Assembly: GCF_040656415.1 (NCBI RefSeq)
Contig: NZ_JBFAMC010000006.1
Coordinates: 105,031-169,030, forward strand
Length of the DNA stretch: 64,000 nucleotides
Direction: 5' to 3'
DNA from: Rhodococcus_F sp040656415
GTDB taxonomy: Bacteria; Actinomycetota; Actinomycetes; Mycobacteriales; Mycobacteriaceae
This document shows, one piece after another, positions 42,182-51,220 of the stretch (position 1 is its first letter; the number at the start of each line of letters is the position of its first letter). A model generated the notes under the pieces. That model was not told the DNA's origin and did no database searches. It saw nothing but the letters and a program-made list of their open reading frames with translations. The position numbers were made by a program, and so were the translations under genes.

Positions 42182-43282
42182 ATGGCTGACATCGCGTACA
42201 GAGGCGCATCCTGCATCTACGAGAACGCCGACAGGTTGGCGGTCGATTCGCTGGACCTCCAGATCGAAGACGGGGAGTTCGTCGTCCTCGTCGGCCCGTC
42301 CGGCTCGGGAAAAAGTACCGCCCTGCGCATGCTCGCCGGACTGGAGGACATCGATGAGGGCACTATCGAGATCGGCGGCAAGGACATGGTGGGGGTGCCG
42401 CCGCGCGACCGCGACATCGCCATGGTGTTCCAGAACTACGCTCTGTACCCGAACAAGACAGTCGGCGAGAACATGGGCTTCGCGTTGAAGATGCGTGGCG
42501 TCGGGGTAGAGGAACGCAAGAAGAAGGTAGAGGAGGCGTCCAGGCTGCTCGGCCTCACCGATTATCTGGATCGCAAGCCGGCCAAGCTGTCGGGTGGTCA
42601 GCGTCAGCGAGTGGCGATGGGGCGCGCGATTGTTCGTGATCCGCAGGTGTTCTGCATGGACGAGCCGTTGTCGAACCTGGACGCCAAGTTGCGGGTGCAG
42701 ACGCGTACCCAGATTGCGGCACTGCAGCGCAGGCTGGGTACCACCACCGTGTACGTCACCCATGACCAGGTAGAAGCGATGACAATGGGTGATCGGGTTG
42801 CTGTCCTCGATAATGGTAGGCTGCAACAGTTTTCGACACCGACGGAACTGTACGACCGCCCGGCCAATGTCTTCGTGGCGGGATTCATCGGTTCACCCGC
42901 TATGAATCTGATGACCCTGCCGATCGTCAGCGGCGGTGTACGCCTGGGCCGCTCCACCCTTGCACTCGAACGCAGCCAGTTGTCGGCGCTGCACGCGGCC
43001 GGTCTGGAGACGGTGACGGTCGGGGTACGACCTGAGCAGCTGGAACTGTCGGACGGAGAGGGAAGTTTGGACGTGGTCGTCGATCTCGTAGAAGAACTCG
43101 GCAGCGAGTCCTACGTACACACACGCATCGACGGTGACGGCACGCGGCTGGTCGCCCGTTCACTGACCCGCACACCCGCTCGCCTGGCCGACACGGTATC
43201 GCTGCGGAAGCGGGAGGGAATCGTACATTTGTTCAACCCTGAAACAGGCGAACGCATCGATGACCGGAAGGGCGCGAACTAG
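42182..43282 (+). CDS. ABC sugar importer ATPase (MsmK/UgpC-like)
   Basis: A 366-residue ATPase. Walker A is GPSGSGKST (38-46), the signature LSGGQRQR lies near 136, and Walker B is FCMDEPLSNLD. A C-terminal OB-fold regulatory domain follows (VTVGVRPEQLEL, then a final LFNPETGERI), as in MalK and UgpC. AGGAG lies seven bases before the ATG. It completes the importer encoded by the three genes before it. Confidence 0.9.
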   Translation: MADIAYRGASCIYENADRLAVDSLDLQIEDGEFVVLVGPSGSGKSTALRMLAGLEDIDEGTIEIGGKDMVGVPPRDRDIAMVFQNYALYPNKTVGENMGFALKMRGVGVEERKKKVEEASRLLGLTDYLDRKPAKLSGGQRQRVAMGRAIVRDPQVFCMDEPLSNLDAKLRVQTRTQIAALQRRLGTTTVYVTHDQVEAMTMGDRVAVLDNGRLQQFSTPTELYDRPANVFVAGFIGSPAMNLMTLPIVSGGVRLGRSTLALERSQLSALHAAGLETVTVGVRPEQLELSDGEGSLDVVVDLVEELGSESYVHTRIDGDGTRLVARSLTRTPARLADTVSLRKREGIVHLFNPETGERIDDRKGAN

Positions 43283-43744
43283 CCCCGCGTCGTTCGTCGC
43301 GTGGGAATGCCGGCCGTTTGCGGCCGAGGGCGGCCAATCACCACGTGTGGGTGCTGTCGGAGCACTTACCGCACTCACAATGCCGCCCCCAACCTGGCGC
43401 TGTTGTCGTCTTCCCCGGGTTTGCGGGACGACGCGACGCGGGCGCGACCTGCGCTTGCTCGATGGAACTTGCGCGAATTCCGCCCCACGCGGGCCGTGAG
43501 GACCTGGCGTAGAAGGCTCTCTCTCGGCTGCTGCCGACATGCCGTCTATTAGACAGTGTTGCTGATAGAGCTGCTGCCTAGTTGTGTGGTTGTTCGATCA
43601 TGACTGGTTGATGCTAATAGCTTGCCGCCCTTGTGGATATCTATTCATCTCGTGTGAAGTTCAACTACCGTTGAAGACTATTGAGGCACCTATTACAAAC
43701 AGCTAGACTGGCTAATCAGGCCGCGGTGTGTGGTGAGGTGGAAC
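43283..43744. other. intergenic region; small hairpin, then promoter of MarR-MFS cassette 1
   Basis: The left part after the ATPase gene has a short perfect hairpin (CGGCCG-TTTG-CGGCCG at 43311-43326) that may end the importer transcript. From 43500 the sequence turns AT-rich and holds TATTAGACAG (43547) and the ACAGCTAGACTGGCTAA box, both repeated before cassette 2. No protein-like frame was seen. Confidence 0.45.
43699..43715. promoter_or_regulatory. MarR-box, copy 1
   Basis: ACAGCTAGACTGGCTAA is identical to the copy at 45668. Its core AGCTAG-A-CTGGCT is a near-palindrome with one mismatch, a usual shape for MarR operators. It sits 30 bases before the truncated marR gene. Confidence 0.6.
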
Positions 43745-44059
43745 ATGGGCTGGAAAGTCGATCGGCTCCGCGAGGATGTTGTCTTGTTCAGTGGCCGCAC
43801 CGGGACACACCGGGCAGACCACAGGCTCACGCCTTCGCAGTTGCGGGCGCTGTCGCACCTCGACCGCGGAGGGCCGATCAGCGCTCGTGCGTTGGCAGGG
43901 TTTGAGCAGGTGGCGCCGCAGTCCATCGCCAGGCTGGCGGCGCTCGACACCGAGTGCACCGAGGACGAGCGCGAACTGTTGTTCATCGCTGGTCGGTTAC
44001 TGCGACGCCTCGCCGACATCGGGGAGCGGGTTTCGCAGCGGGAGTCACTGATGAACTGA
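43745..44059 (+). pseudogene. MarR-family regulator with internal 47-codon deletion
   Basis: This 104-residue frame aligns end to end with the intact 151-residue MarR at 45713 (shared KVxRLREDVVLF, LTPxQLxALSHLDR, SARALAG, EQVAPQSIAR and ALDTECTExERELLFIAGRLLRRLA) except for one gap of exactly 47 codons after SIAR. The lost part is the second half of the recognition helix, the whole beta-wing and the next helix. The reading frame is kept, as are the outer dimerisation helices. It should not bind DNA alone, but might still pair with the intact paralogue. Its stop overlaps the start of the MFS gene (TGATG). Confidence 0.7.
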
Positions 44060-45507
44060 TGAACGTGTCCGTAGTCGATACCGGCGCGGACCGAACCGGC
44101 GGGTCTGTACCTTTCAGGGTCAGCGGTTCGGTGGCCTCGGGGAGCGTCCTCCAAGCGCTGAACTCGTCGATGATCGCCGTCGCGATCGTCGGTATTGCCG
44201 CGCAGTTCGGCTCGTCGTCCGGTATCACCTGGGTGATCTCGGGCCTCTACCTGGCTACAGCAATTTGCGCCCCGATAGCCGGCAAGCTGGGCGCTCTGCT
44301 CGGTGCTCGGCGGGTCTATCTCGGTGGCCTCGCCCTGGTGGCTCTCGGCTCCGTTGTCGGCTTGTTGGCGCCGACTGTCGGCTGGCTGATCTTTGCCCGA
44401 GTACTCGTCGGAATCGGAACTGCCACCCAGTATCCCAATGCGATGACGATGGTTCGAGAGTATTCGGAGCGATACGCTGTGCAGCCTCGCAGTGCGATCA
44501 CCATCCTTGCGGCTTGTAGCCAGGCGGTGTTGGCATTGGGGCCGACTGTCGGTGGTCTGCTGGTGGGGGCGTTCGGATGGCACTCGATCATGTGGATCAA
44601 CCTCCCGATCGCCGCGTTGTGCGCGCTGACGGTGACAAAATTCGTGGGAGTCGGCCTCGTGAGAAGCGTTTCCGTGAATGTTAGGGATCTGCTTCGGTCG
44701 CTCGACGTGGTGGGGGCAATGCTGTCTGTCGGGTTGATTGCATCGACGATGCTGTTCCTCTTGTCGCTGACCAGCGTCCCGCTCTGGTGGTTGATACCCG
44801 TCTGGCTGATGACTCTCGCAGCATTCATCGAGTGGGAAAAGCGGGCGGAGGAACCGTTCGTCGACGTAAGGTCGCTCGCCCGAAACCGTGCGCTCAGTGC
44901 GACTCTTGCTCGGGTGCTGTTCACCTACACGACGTTCTACTGCGTCTTCTTCGGCGTTCCGCAGTGGTTGCAGTACTCCCGGGGGATGAGTGCCACCGAA
45001 GCAGGTCTGACGATGCTCCCAGTCGCCGGGGTGGGCTTTGGGTCCACGTTTCTCGCATCGCGAATACTGGCGCGTCACGGTGTGCGCAAGACGCTCGCCG
45101 TCGGGACGTGTGCAATCCTCGTCGGCGGTCTGCTCTTGGCTTCGGTGGAGAGTAGTACGGCCCCGATCGTCGTGCTGCTCTTGGTGGCTGTCGTGCTGGG
45201 AATTCCCAACGGATTCAATAACATCGGCAATCAGAATCTGGTCAATTCGTACACGTCCGTCGAGGATGTGGGCACCGCGATCGGGACGTACCGCACCGTA
45301 CAGTACATCGGAGCGAACCTCGCCGCCGCTGTGCTGGCGACCACCGCTGGTCACATCATCGGCGACGACGGCCTGCACCGCACAGGCTGGTTCATCGCCG
45401 TGGTGGGAACCGTTCTCCTGGTGGGTGTCCTGACCTCGCAGAACATGGGAGATCAGCAGCTGGAGGAACAGACCCAGTGGATCCAGCAGAAGCCGGCGTC
45501 TATGTAG
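44059..45507 (+). CDS. MFS drug-type exporter, cassette 1
   Basis: A 482-residue transporter with about 14 transmembrane segments, as in the DHA2 drug:proton antiporter group. Motif C-like LALGPTVGGLLVGAFGWHSIMWINLP and motif A-like GKLGALLGARRVYLGG are present. It is highly similar over its whole length to the 482-residue exporter at 46165. Expression was presumably under the control of the upstream MarR gene, which is now defective. Substrate unknown. Confidence 0.85.
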   Translation: MNVSVVDTGADRTGGSVPFRVSGSVASGSVLQALNSSMIAVAIVGIAAQFGSSSGITWVISGLYLATAICAPIAGKLGALLGARRVYLGGLALVALGSVVGLLAPTVGWLIFARVLVGIGTATQYPNAMTMVREYSERYAVQPRSAITILAACSQAVLALGPTVGGLLVGAFGWHSIMWINLPIAALCALTVTKFVGVGLVRSVSVNVRDLLRSLDVVGAMLSVGLIASTMLFLLSLTSVPLWWLIPVWLMTLAAFIEWEKRAEEPFVDVRSLARNRALSATLARVLFTYTTFYCVFFGVPQWLQYSRGMSATEAGLTMLPVAGVGFGSTFLASRILARHGVRKTLAVGTCAILVGGLLLASVESSTAPIVVLLLVAVVLGIPNGFNNIGNQNLVNSYTSVEDVGTAIGTYRTVQYIGANLAAAVLATTAGHIIGDDGLHRTGWFIAVVGTVLLVGVLTSQNMGDQQLEEQTQWIQQKPASM

Positions 45508-45667
45508 GCCTTGTGCGGCTACCACTGTTTGGAGGTTCTGCCCCGTCTCCGTCGGAGCCGCCCTCGATCAGAGGCGAAGCTGTGATGTATTAGACAGCAA
45601 TACTGCTTAATAATTATCGATTGACCTGGACCTAGCTGTACGTGATGGCTTGATGGTCAAAAATAAG

Positions 45668-45684
45668 ACAGCTAGACTGGCTAA
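45668..45684. promoter_or_regulatory. MarR-box, copy 2
   Basis: ACAGCTAGACTGGCTAA, identical to the copy at 43699, lies 29 bases before the intact marR start. Together with the shared TATTAGACAG 70-80 bases further upstream it shows that the promoter was duplicated with the genes. Confidence 0.6.
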
Positions 45685-45712
45685 CGGTATGGATCGGACG
45701 AGAGGGTGAGAA

Positions 45713-46168
45713 ATGGACGAGAAGGTCAATCGCCTCCGTGAAGACGTTGTTCTGTTCAACAGGCGAATCCGGAGCCAGAAGGCGCGTCACCAACTCACGC
45801 CCACGCAGTTGCAGGCGCTGTCGCACCTCGACCGCGAAGGGCCGATGAGCGCTCGTGCGTTGGCAGGGTTGGAGCAGGTGGCGCCGCAGTCCATCGCCAG
45901 GACGGTCTCGATCCTCGAAGAGGCGGGGATGGTCTCGCGCACCGCGGATCCCCAGGATGCTCGTGCGAGCATCGTCGCGATCACCACACTCGGGTCGCAG
46001 ACCCTCGAGGTTGACCGGGCGCGGCGAAGTGAATGGCTCTCGGCGGCGCTCGACACCGAGTGCACCGAGGCCGAGCGCGAATTGTTGTTCATCGCTGGTC
46101 GGTTGCTGCGACGCCTCGCCGAGATTCCGGAGACGGCTCCGCAACTTCGGTCAGTGGTGAACTCGTGA
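45713..46168 (+). CDS. MarR-family regulator, intact copy
   Basis: A 151-residue winged-helix protein. The recognition helix is in EQVAPQSIARTVSILEEAGMV and the wing in SRTADPQDARASIVAIT, where the DPxDxR pattern is the MarR hallmark. It overlaps the exporter gene by GTGA, so it is coupled. It likely represses both cassettes through the repeated box and is relieved by a ligand that the exporters remove (inference). Confidence 0.87.
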   Translation: MDEKVNRLREDVVLFNRRIRSQKARHQLTPTQLQALSHLDREGPMSARALAGLEQVAPQSIARTVSILEEAGMVSRTADPQDARASIVAITTLGSQTLEVDRARRSEWLSAALDTECTEAERELLFIAGRLLRRLAEIPETAPQLRSVVNS

Positions 46169-47613
46169 GTGTCCTTGTCGAGGAATCCGTTGGTACGCGA
46201 CGGGATCGACGCATCCCGATTCGGATCAGCGGCTCGGTTTCCTCCGGAAGCATTCTCCAACCGCTGAACTCGTCGATGATCGCCATCGCGATCGTCGGTA
46301 TTGCCGCGCAGTTCGGCTCGTCGTCCGGTATCGCATGGGTGATTTCGGGCCTGTACATAGCGACAGCAGTTTGCGCCCCGATAGCCGGCAAGCTGGGCGC
46401 CCTGCTCGGTGCTCGGCGGGTGTACCTCGGAGGACTCGCTCTTGTGTCACTCGGTTCGGTCGTCGGCATCCTGGCGCCGACAGTCGGCTGGCTGATCTTT
46501 GCCCGCATACTTATCGGAATCGGAACTGCCACCCAGTACCCCAATGCGATGACCATGATTCGGGGGTACGCGGAGCGTCATCGGGCGCAGCCTCGAAGTG
46601 CGATCACCACCCTGACCGTCTGCAGTCAGGTAACCGTGTCACTGGGTCCGACGCTCGGTGGTCTGTTGGTGGGGGCGTTCGGATGGCACTCGATCATGTG
46701 GATCAACCTTCCGGTTGCCGCGTTCAGCGCCGTCTTGGTCACGAGATTCGTGGGAGCCGACTCTGCCCGAGTTGCGTCCGTGAGCCGCAGCCGGCTGCTG
46801 CGCTCGCTCGATGTGGCAGGGGTGCTGTTGTTTCTCGTTCTGATCTCGTCGACGATGCTGTTTCTGCTCTCGCTCACGACCGACCCGTCCTGGTGGCTGA
46901 TCCCCCTTTGGACGGTGGCACTCGCTGCGTTCATCTATCGGGAACGGCGGGCGGAGGTGCCGTTCATCGACGTACCGGCGCTCACCCGAAACCGTGCGCT
47001 CAGTGCGACGCTCGCCCGGACGCTGCTCACCTACTCGGCGTTCTACTGCGTCTACTTCGGTGTTCCGCAATGGTTGCAGTACTCGCGCGGGATGAGTGCC
47101 ACGCAGGCAGGCCTGACAATGCTGCCGGTCGCCGCGGTCGGTGCTCTCACCACGCTGATCGCCTCACGAACGTACGTACTTCACGGGGCGCGCAGAACAC
47201 TCGCTGTCGGGACGTGTGCACTCCTCATCGGTGGTCTGCTCCTGGCCTCGGTAGAGCGCAGCACGGCCCCGATCCTCGTGCTGCTCCTGGTGGCTGTCGT
47301 GCTGGGGATTCCCAACGGATTCAACAACATCGGTAATCAGAATCTGGTCAGCTCGGTCACATCCGTCAAGGAAGTGGGCACCGCGATCGGAATGTATCGA
47401 ACCGTGCAGTACATCGGAGCGAACCTCGCCGCTGCGGTGCTGGCGGCTACCTCCGGTCACGTCATCGATGACGTCGGGCTGCACCGGACAGGATGGTTCA
47501 TTGCCGTGGTGGGAACCGTTCTGTTGGTCGGTGTCCTGATCTCACGGAACATGGGCGACCGGCGGAAGGTACAAACCCGCCAGTTCGAGCGCACGCCGGG
47601 GCTTTCTGAGTAG
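46165..47613 (+). CDS. MFS drug-type exporter, cassette 2
   Basis: A 482-residue exporter of the same length and layout as that of cassette 1, with long identical runs (VLGIPNGFNNIGNQNLV, QPRSAIT, MSATQAGLTMLPVA). Differences concentrate in loop 6-7 and at both ends, which suggests drift after duplication rather than recent copying. Start GTG 46165 overlaps the marR stop. Confidence 0.85.
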   Translation: MSVLVEESVGTRRDRRIPIRISGSVSSGSILQPLNSSMIAIAIVGIAAQFGSSSGIAWVISGLYIATAVCAPIAGKLGALLGARRVYLGGLALVSLGSVVGILAPTVGWLIFARILIGIGTATQYPNAMTMIRGYAERHRAQPRSAITTLTVCSQVTVSLGPTLGGLLVGAFGWHSIMWINLPVAAFSAVLVTRFVGADSARVASVSRSRLLRSLDVAGVLLFLVLISSTMLFLLSLTTDPSWWLIPLWTVALAAFIYRERRAEVPFIDVPALTRNRALSATLARTLLTYSAFYCVYFGVPQWLQYSRGMSATQAGLTMLPVAAVGALTTLIASRTYVLHGARRTLAVGTCALLIGGLLLASVERSTAPILVLLLVAVVLGIPNGFNNIGNQNLVSSVTSVKEVGTAIGMYRTVQYIGANLAAAVLAATSGHVIDDVGLHRTGWFIAVVGTVLLVGVLISRNMGDRRKVQTRQFERTPGLSE

Positions 47614-47665
47614 CACCTGTGCGTGCGAGGAGTGCACACAGTTGCTGCTTCAATCAGACTCGCTT

Positions 47666-48499
47666 CTATCGGGGTGCGAAACTTGTGCCGACAGTCAGTT
47701 CCCGCCACCTCTCGACCTCAGCACGTTGTGCTTCCTCGACCTGCAAGTACCTGTCGAGGGCGTCCTCGCCGAGCAACAGCAGCAGGGGTGGCGCAGGGTC
47801 CTCTACGGCTGTGATGATCGCCTTCGCGGCCTTCGCGGGGTCTCCTGGCTGTGTGCCGTGGGAGGAGTCGTTTTCCTTTCGTCGCTTTCCTGCCGTTTCG
47901 GCGTAGTCCGCAATTTCCATGGCTGATTGGACGAGTGAGCGGCCCGCGAAGTCGGTACGGAACGAACCGGGCTCGACGATCGTGACCGAAATACCGAGCG
48001 GCTCGAGCTCCTTTCGCAGGGATCGGGACATCCCTTCGAGTGCTGCCTTCGCTGCGGAGTAGTACCCGGAGCCGACAGGCGAGATTCGTGCGCCGATCGA
48101 GGAAACGTTCACGATCGCACCGGAGCGTCGGGCGCGCATGTCGGGTAGCGCGGCCCGGATCGTCTCGACTGGACCGAAGAAGTTGGTCGCGAACAATCGC
48201 TGGATGTCGGCGTCCTCGCCTTCCTCGACAGCGGCGCGATAGCCGTATCCTGCGTTGTTGACGAGTACGTCGATACCGCCGAAGCGGTTGTGAGCCTTTT
48301 GCACCGCCTCGGTTACCTTAACGGGGTCGGTGACATCGAGGGGAACTATGAGCGCCGTATCTGGGTATGCCTCGGACAGTTCCGCCAGTTTCGTGGCGTC
48401 GCGCGCTGTGACCACCGCTTGGTGTCCACGTGCGAGCACCGCCTCGGCGAGGGCGCGGCCGAGACCGGTCGAGCAACCTGTGATGAACCATGTGGACAT
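47666..48499 (-). CDS. SDR oxidoreductase
   Basis: A 277-residue classical SDR. TGCSTGLGRALAEAVL binds the nucleotide, NNAGYGYRAAVEEG follows, and YSAAKAALEGMSRSL holds the active Tyr and Lys. The long C-terminal part (EDPAPPLLLLLGEDALDRYLQVEEAQ) is that of a common, uncharacterised actinobacterial group with 17-beta-HSD-like sequence. The substrate is unknown. It follows the NOS gene on the same strand with a gap of 93 bases and may be co-transcribed with it. Confidence 0.8.
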   Translation of the reverse strand: MSTWFITGCSTGLGRALAEAVLARGHQAVVTARDATKLAELSEAYPDTALIVPLDVTDPVKVTEAVQKAHNRFGGIDVLVNNAGYGYRAAVEEGEDADIQRLFATNFFGPVETIRAALPDMRARRSGAIVNVSSIGARISPVGSGYYSAAKAALEGMSRSLRKELEPLGISVTIVEPGSFRTDFAGRSLVQSAMEIADYAETAGKRRKENDSSHGTQPGDPAKAAKAIITAVEDPAPPLLLLLGEDALDRYLQVEEAQRAEVERWRELTVGTSFAPR

Positions 48500-48592
48500 A
48501 TCTGTTAGTCCCTCCGCTTCGATCCGTCGGTTGTGGGGCGACGTCCCGCGGCCTGCGCGAGGATCGGCACGCGACTCGGTGGCGACATCGGT

Positions 48593-49771
48593 TCACTGAC
48601 CGGTGACCGGGCACCCTGAACCTCTACTCTTCCTGCGCGAGACGAAGTTGGGGCGAATGTCCATGTCGGCTGAGTCGAAGTACCGGTGGAATGTGGGAGT
48701 TAGCGCCGCGGACATCGGAGGGTTGATCCACGACCAGTCCGTAGGGCACTTTCGCCCCCGTGATTCTTCGTGTTCGACATGGCTGATGAATTGTTTGGCG
48801 ACGGTGTGATGATCGACCATGATGACGCCCGCACGCCGGTAGCTGTGGATCACGGCACGGTTGAGTTCGACCAGTGCACGGTCGCGCCACAGCGTCCGCT
48901 CCGATCTCGTGTCCAAGTTCAGGTACTTGGCAATGACAGGCAGCATGTTGTACCGATTCTCGTCGCTGAAGTTGCGGGCTCCGACCTCGGTGCTGACGTA
49001 CCACCCGCTGAACGGGGCGAGCGGGTAGTTCAGACCGCCGACTGAAAGGGTCATGTTCGACACGGCTGGGACGGCGTGCCATTTGAGACCGAGATCGACG
49101 AACCAGGGGTAATCGGGATGCGAGATCTCGACTTCGAGGACCAGTTCGGTGGGCACGTCGTACCAGCGCACCGGCTCGTGCGGCGTGCTGATCACCAGCG
49201 GTAGTACATCGAAGGGCGTCCCGGCACCGCGCCATCCCATCCTGGTGACGTACTCGGTGATGCTCACGTGCGCAGGGTCACCGGTCACCGTCCCGTCCGA
49301 GTTGCGGTAGCCGGCGTACCGGATCAGCTGGGGGCTGATGATCTTGTACTCGCGACCGTCGGGGAGAGGTAGAGGGCCGACGGTGATGACGGAACGTAGT
49401 GCACCGCCGTTGGTTGCAATCCGCAAATGCCTCCAGCATGCTTCCGCGATCTCGTCTGCTGTGGTGGCGTGGCGGGCATCGAGGAGCTTGAGCATGCGCC
49501 AGTGTTTGCGGCCCACACAACGTGCGTGATTACGCCAAGCCAGCCGTGCACCGATCTCCAGCTCCTCGAAGGTCTGCTCATATCGCCCAGTCGCAGCAAG
49601 AGACTGCAACGAGTTCTCGAGACGTGAATCGAGCAGGTGAGAGAGTTCCGGCTGATGGAAGAAGTCCGAACACTCTTCCATCTGAGCTTTGTATCTGGCT
49701 CCGGCACAGTCGAGTCCATTTTCTACAGCCTCAATGTCCGAAGCGGACGGAAGCGTCTTCGTGCTGTCCAT
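48593..49771 (-). CDS. nos: bacterial nitric oxide synthase oxygenase
   Basis: A 392-residue haem-thiolate NOS oxygenase without a reductase domain. The haem ligand is Cys85 in LAWRNHARCVGR. The arginine- and pterin-binding parts are also clear: WYDVPTELVLEVEISHPD, PFSGWYVSTEVGARNF, VDHHTVAKQF and the ending WSWINPPMSAALTPTFHRY. Such enzymes oxidise L-arginine to citrulline and NO with electrons from general reductases. I start at ATG 49771, five bases after GGAGG. The C-terminal tail (SRRKSRGSGCPVTGQ) extends past the usual fold end. No dedicated reductase is adjacent. Confidence 0.92.
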   Translation of the reverse strand: MDSTKTLPSASDIEAVENGLDCAGARYKAQMEECSDFFHQPELSHLLDSRLENSLQSLAATGRYEQTFEELEIGARLAWRNHARCVGRKHWRMLKLLDARHATTADEIAEACWRHLRIATNGGALRSVITVGPLPLPDGREYKIISPQLIRYAGYRNSDGTVTGDPAHVSITEYVTRMGWRGAGTPFDVLPLVISTPHEPVRWYDVPTELVLEVEISHPDYPWFVDLGLKWHAVPAVSNMTLSVGGLNYPLAPFSGWYVSTEVGARNFSDENRYNMLPVIAKYLNLDTRSERTLWRDRALVELNRAVIHSYRRAGVIMVDHHTVAKQFISHVEHEESRGRKCPTDWSWINPPMSAALTPTFHRYFDSADMDIRPNFVSRRKSRGSGCPVTGQ

Positions 49772-49902
49772 CAAGACCTCCGACGATTGTTGATCTCGTC
49801 CGCTGTTGATCACGCCCCGCGCCAGTATGCCAGAGAAAAGTTACTGAGCCTATGCACTGATTTCGGGATAATCTTTAGGGTCTTTCGTCCGGTGGCGGGA
49901 CA
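49772..49902. promoter_or_regulatory. promoter region of the NOS gene
   Basis: This is the short stretch between the NOS start and the duplicated AcuI-like fragment. It is locally AT-richer (GATAATCTTTAGGG and nearby) and must hold the NOS promoter; no specific operator was recognised. Confidence 0.3.
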
Positions 49903-50195
49903 CTGTCGCATGATGGTATGGCTTCGAGCGTGAACTACGAGGACGCTCTGGCACTGACACTGAAAGGCGTTGTGGTGCGCGAGTACCCGCTGGTGCCCGG
50001 CATCGACCCCGCGGGCGTTGTCGTTCGGTCGAAGGACTGGGTGGTCGGTTGGGCAGCATACCGACCCGCATGGCTGCCGCATCGGCACTGCCGGCTCCAC
50101 CGCACAATTCGGCGTGGCGGACGCGCTCACCGCCTCGTATTTGCCTGCATTCGCGACGCGACAGTGCTGGTGTGAGAGTGCTGTCGCATGATGGT
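49903..50195 (+). pseudogene. partial, deleted copy of the AcuI-like reductase gene
   Basis: Between two copies of the 15-base direct repeat CTGTCGCATGATGGT (49903 and 50181), the frame from about 49918 repeats residues 39-75 of the gene downstream (SSVNYxDALALTxKG, then EYPLVPGID and AGVVV) and then jumps to DWVV, about 36 codons further on in the gene. After that it is degraded. It is therefore a remnant with an internal deletion, generated by a tandem partial duplication that included the upstream repeat. Confidence 0.6.
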
Positions 50196-50229
50196 GAAGG
50201 CTAAACCGTCGAGGTCAGGAGAGTAGCTG

Positions 50230-51213
50230 ATGAAAGAATTCACCGTGTGGATCGCGCGTGAGAACTCGGAAGGAATCGGACTTTCTCGTGAGAGCGTCGG
50301 CGAGCCGTTTCTTCCTGCGGGCGAGGTGACGATCCAAGTCGAGTACTCGAGCGTGAACTACAAGGACGCTCTGGCACTGACACCGAAAGGCGGTGTGGTG
50401 CGCGATTACCCGCTGGTGCCCGGCATCGACCTCGCGGGCGTTGTCGTTGAATCCCAGACCCTCGAGTTCGCGGTCGGTGACAAAGTTGTTGCACACGGAT
50501 ACGACATAGGGACCGCTCGCCACGGTGGGTACGCACAGTTCGCCCGTGTCCCAGCGGACTGGGTGGTCCGTTTGGGCAGCATGTCGACACGCACTGCCGC
50601 TGCAATCGGAACAGCCGGTTTCACGGCCGCGATGAGTGTGGAGGCGCTGCTGGCGTCAGGAATCGAACCGGAAAACGGACCAGTGCTGGTCACTGGTGCG
50701 AGTGGGGGTGTCGGAACCGTTGCCGTCGATTTGCTGTCGACGGCAGGTTTCGATGTGGTGGCGTCGAGTGGGAAGCCGGAGAAGGCCGAGCTGCTCACCC
50801 AGTTGGGTGCGAGCAGGGTGATCGGACGTATCCCGGAACCCGGCACGGAGCCGCGGCCGCTCGGCAAGGCGCAGTGGGCGGGCGCGGTGGATTGTGTCGG
50901 CGGCGCGACCCTTGCACACGTGCTGAGCACCGTTCAGTACGGCGGAGCGGTTGCGGCGAGTGGGCTGACCGGCGGGGCCCAATTGGCTACCACGGTGCTG
51001 CCCTTCATCCTTCGCGGTGTCAGCTTGCTCGGGATGGATTCGGTTCAGTATCCGATCGACCAGCGCCGCCGATTGTGGGGACGCCTCGAATCGGACCTCG
51101 CGCCATCTCGACTCGACTTGATCACTCACGAAGTTCCGATCGCCGACGTTGTGTCGGTAATCGATGAGGTGCGTGCCGGAAGCTATTCGGGCCGCGCCGT
51201 CGTGGTGATGTAG
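50230..51213 (+). CDS. acuI: acrylyl-CoA reductase/YhdH-like quinone oxidoreductase
   Basis: A 327-residue MDR-family reductase. EYSSVNYKDALALTPKG is the AcuI/YhdH hallmark near residue 40, VLVTGASGGVGTVAVDLL is the NADPH fold, and LGMDSVQYPIDQRRRLWGRL the C-terminal signature. AcuI reduces acrylyl-CoA to propionyl-CoA; YhdH-type relatives reduce other short enoyl compounds. It converges on the acyl-CoA carboxylase gene, with 7 bases between stops. A reductase making propionyl-CoA next to an acyl-CoA carboxylase is functionally coherent. Confidence 0.82.
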   Translation: MKEFTVWIARENSEGIGLSRESVGEPFLPAGEVTIQVEYSSVNYKDALALTPKGGVVRDYPLVPGIDLAGVVVESQTLEFAVGDKVVAHGYDIGTARHGGYAQFARVPADWVVRLGSMSTRTAAAIGTAGFTAAMSVEALLASGIEPENGPVLVTGASGGVGTVAVDLLSTAGFDVVASSGKPEKAELLTQLGASRVIGRIPEPGTEPRPLGKAQWAGAVDCVGGATLAHVLSTVQYGGAVAASGLTGGAQLATTVLPFILRGVSLLGMDSVQYPIDQRRRLWGRLESDLAPSRLDLITHEVPIADVVSVIDEVRAGSYSGRAVVVM

Positions 51214-51220
51214 CAATACG

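Noticed and set aside
43693..45525. 610-codon open frame on the minus strand
   Set aside because: It is antisense to the first MarR-MFS cassette and is full of low-complexity polar residues typical of a shadow.
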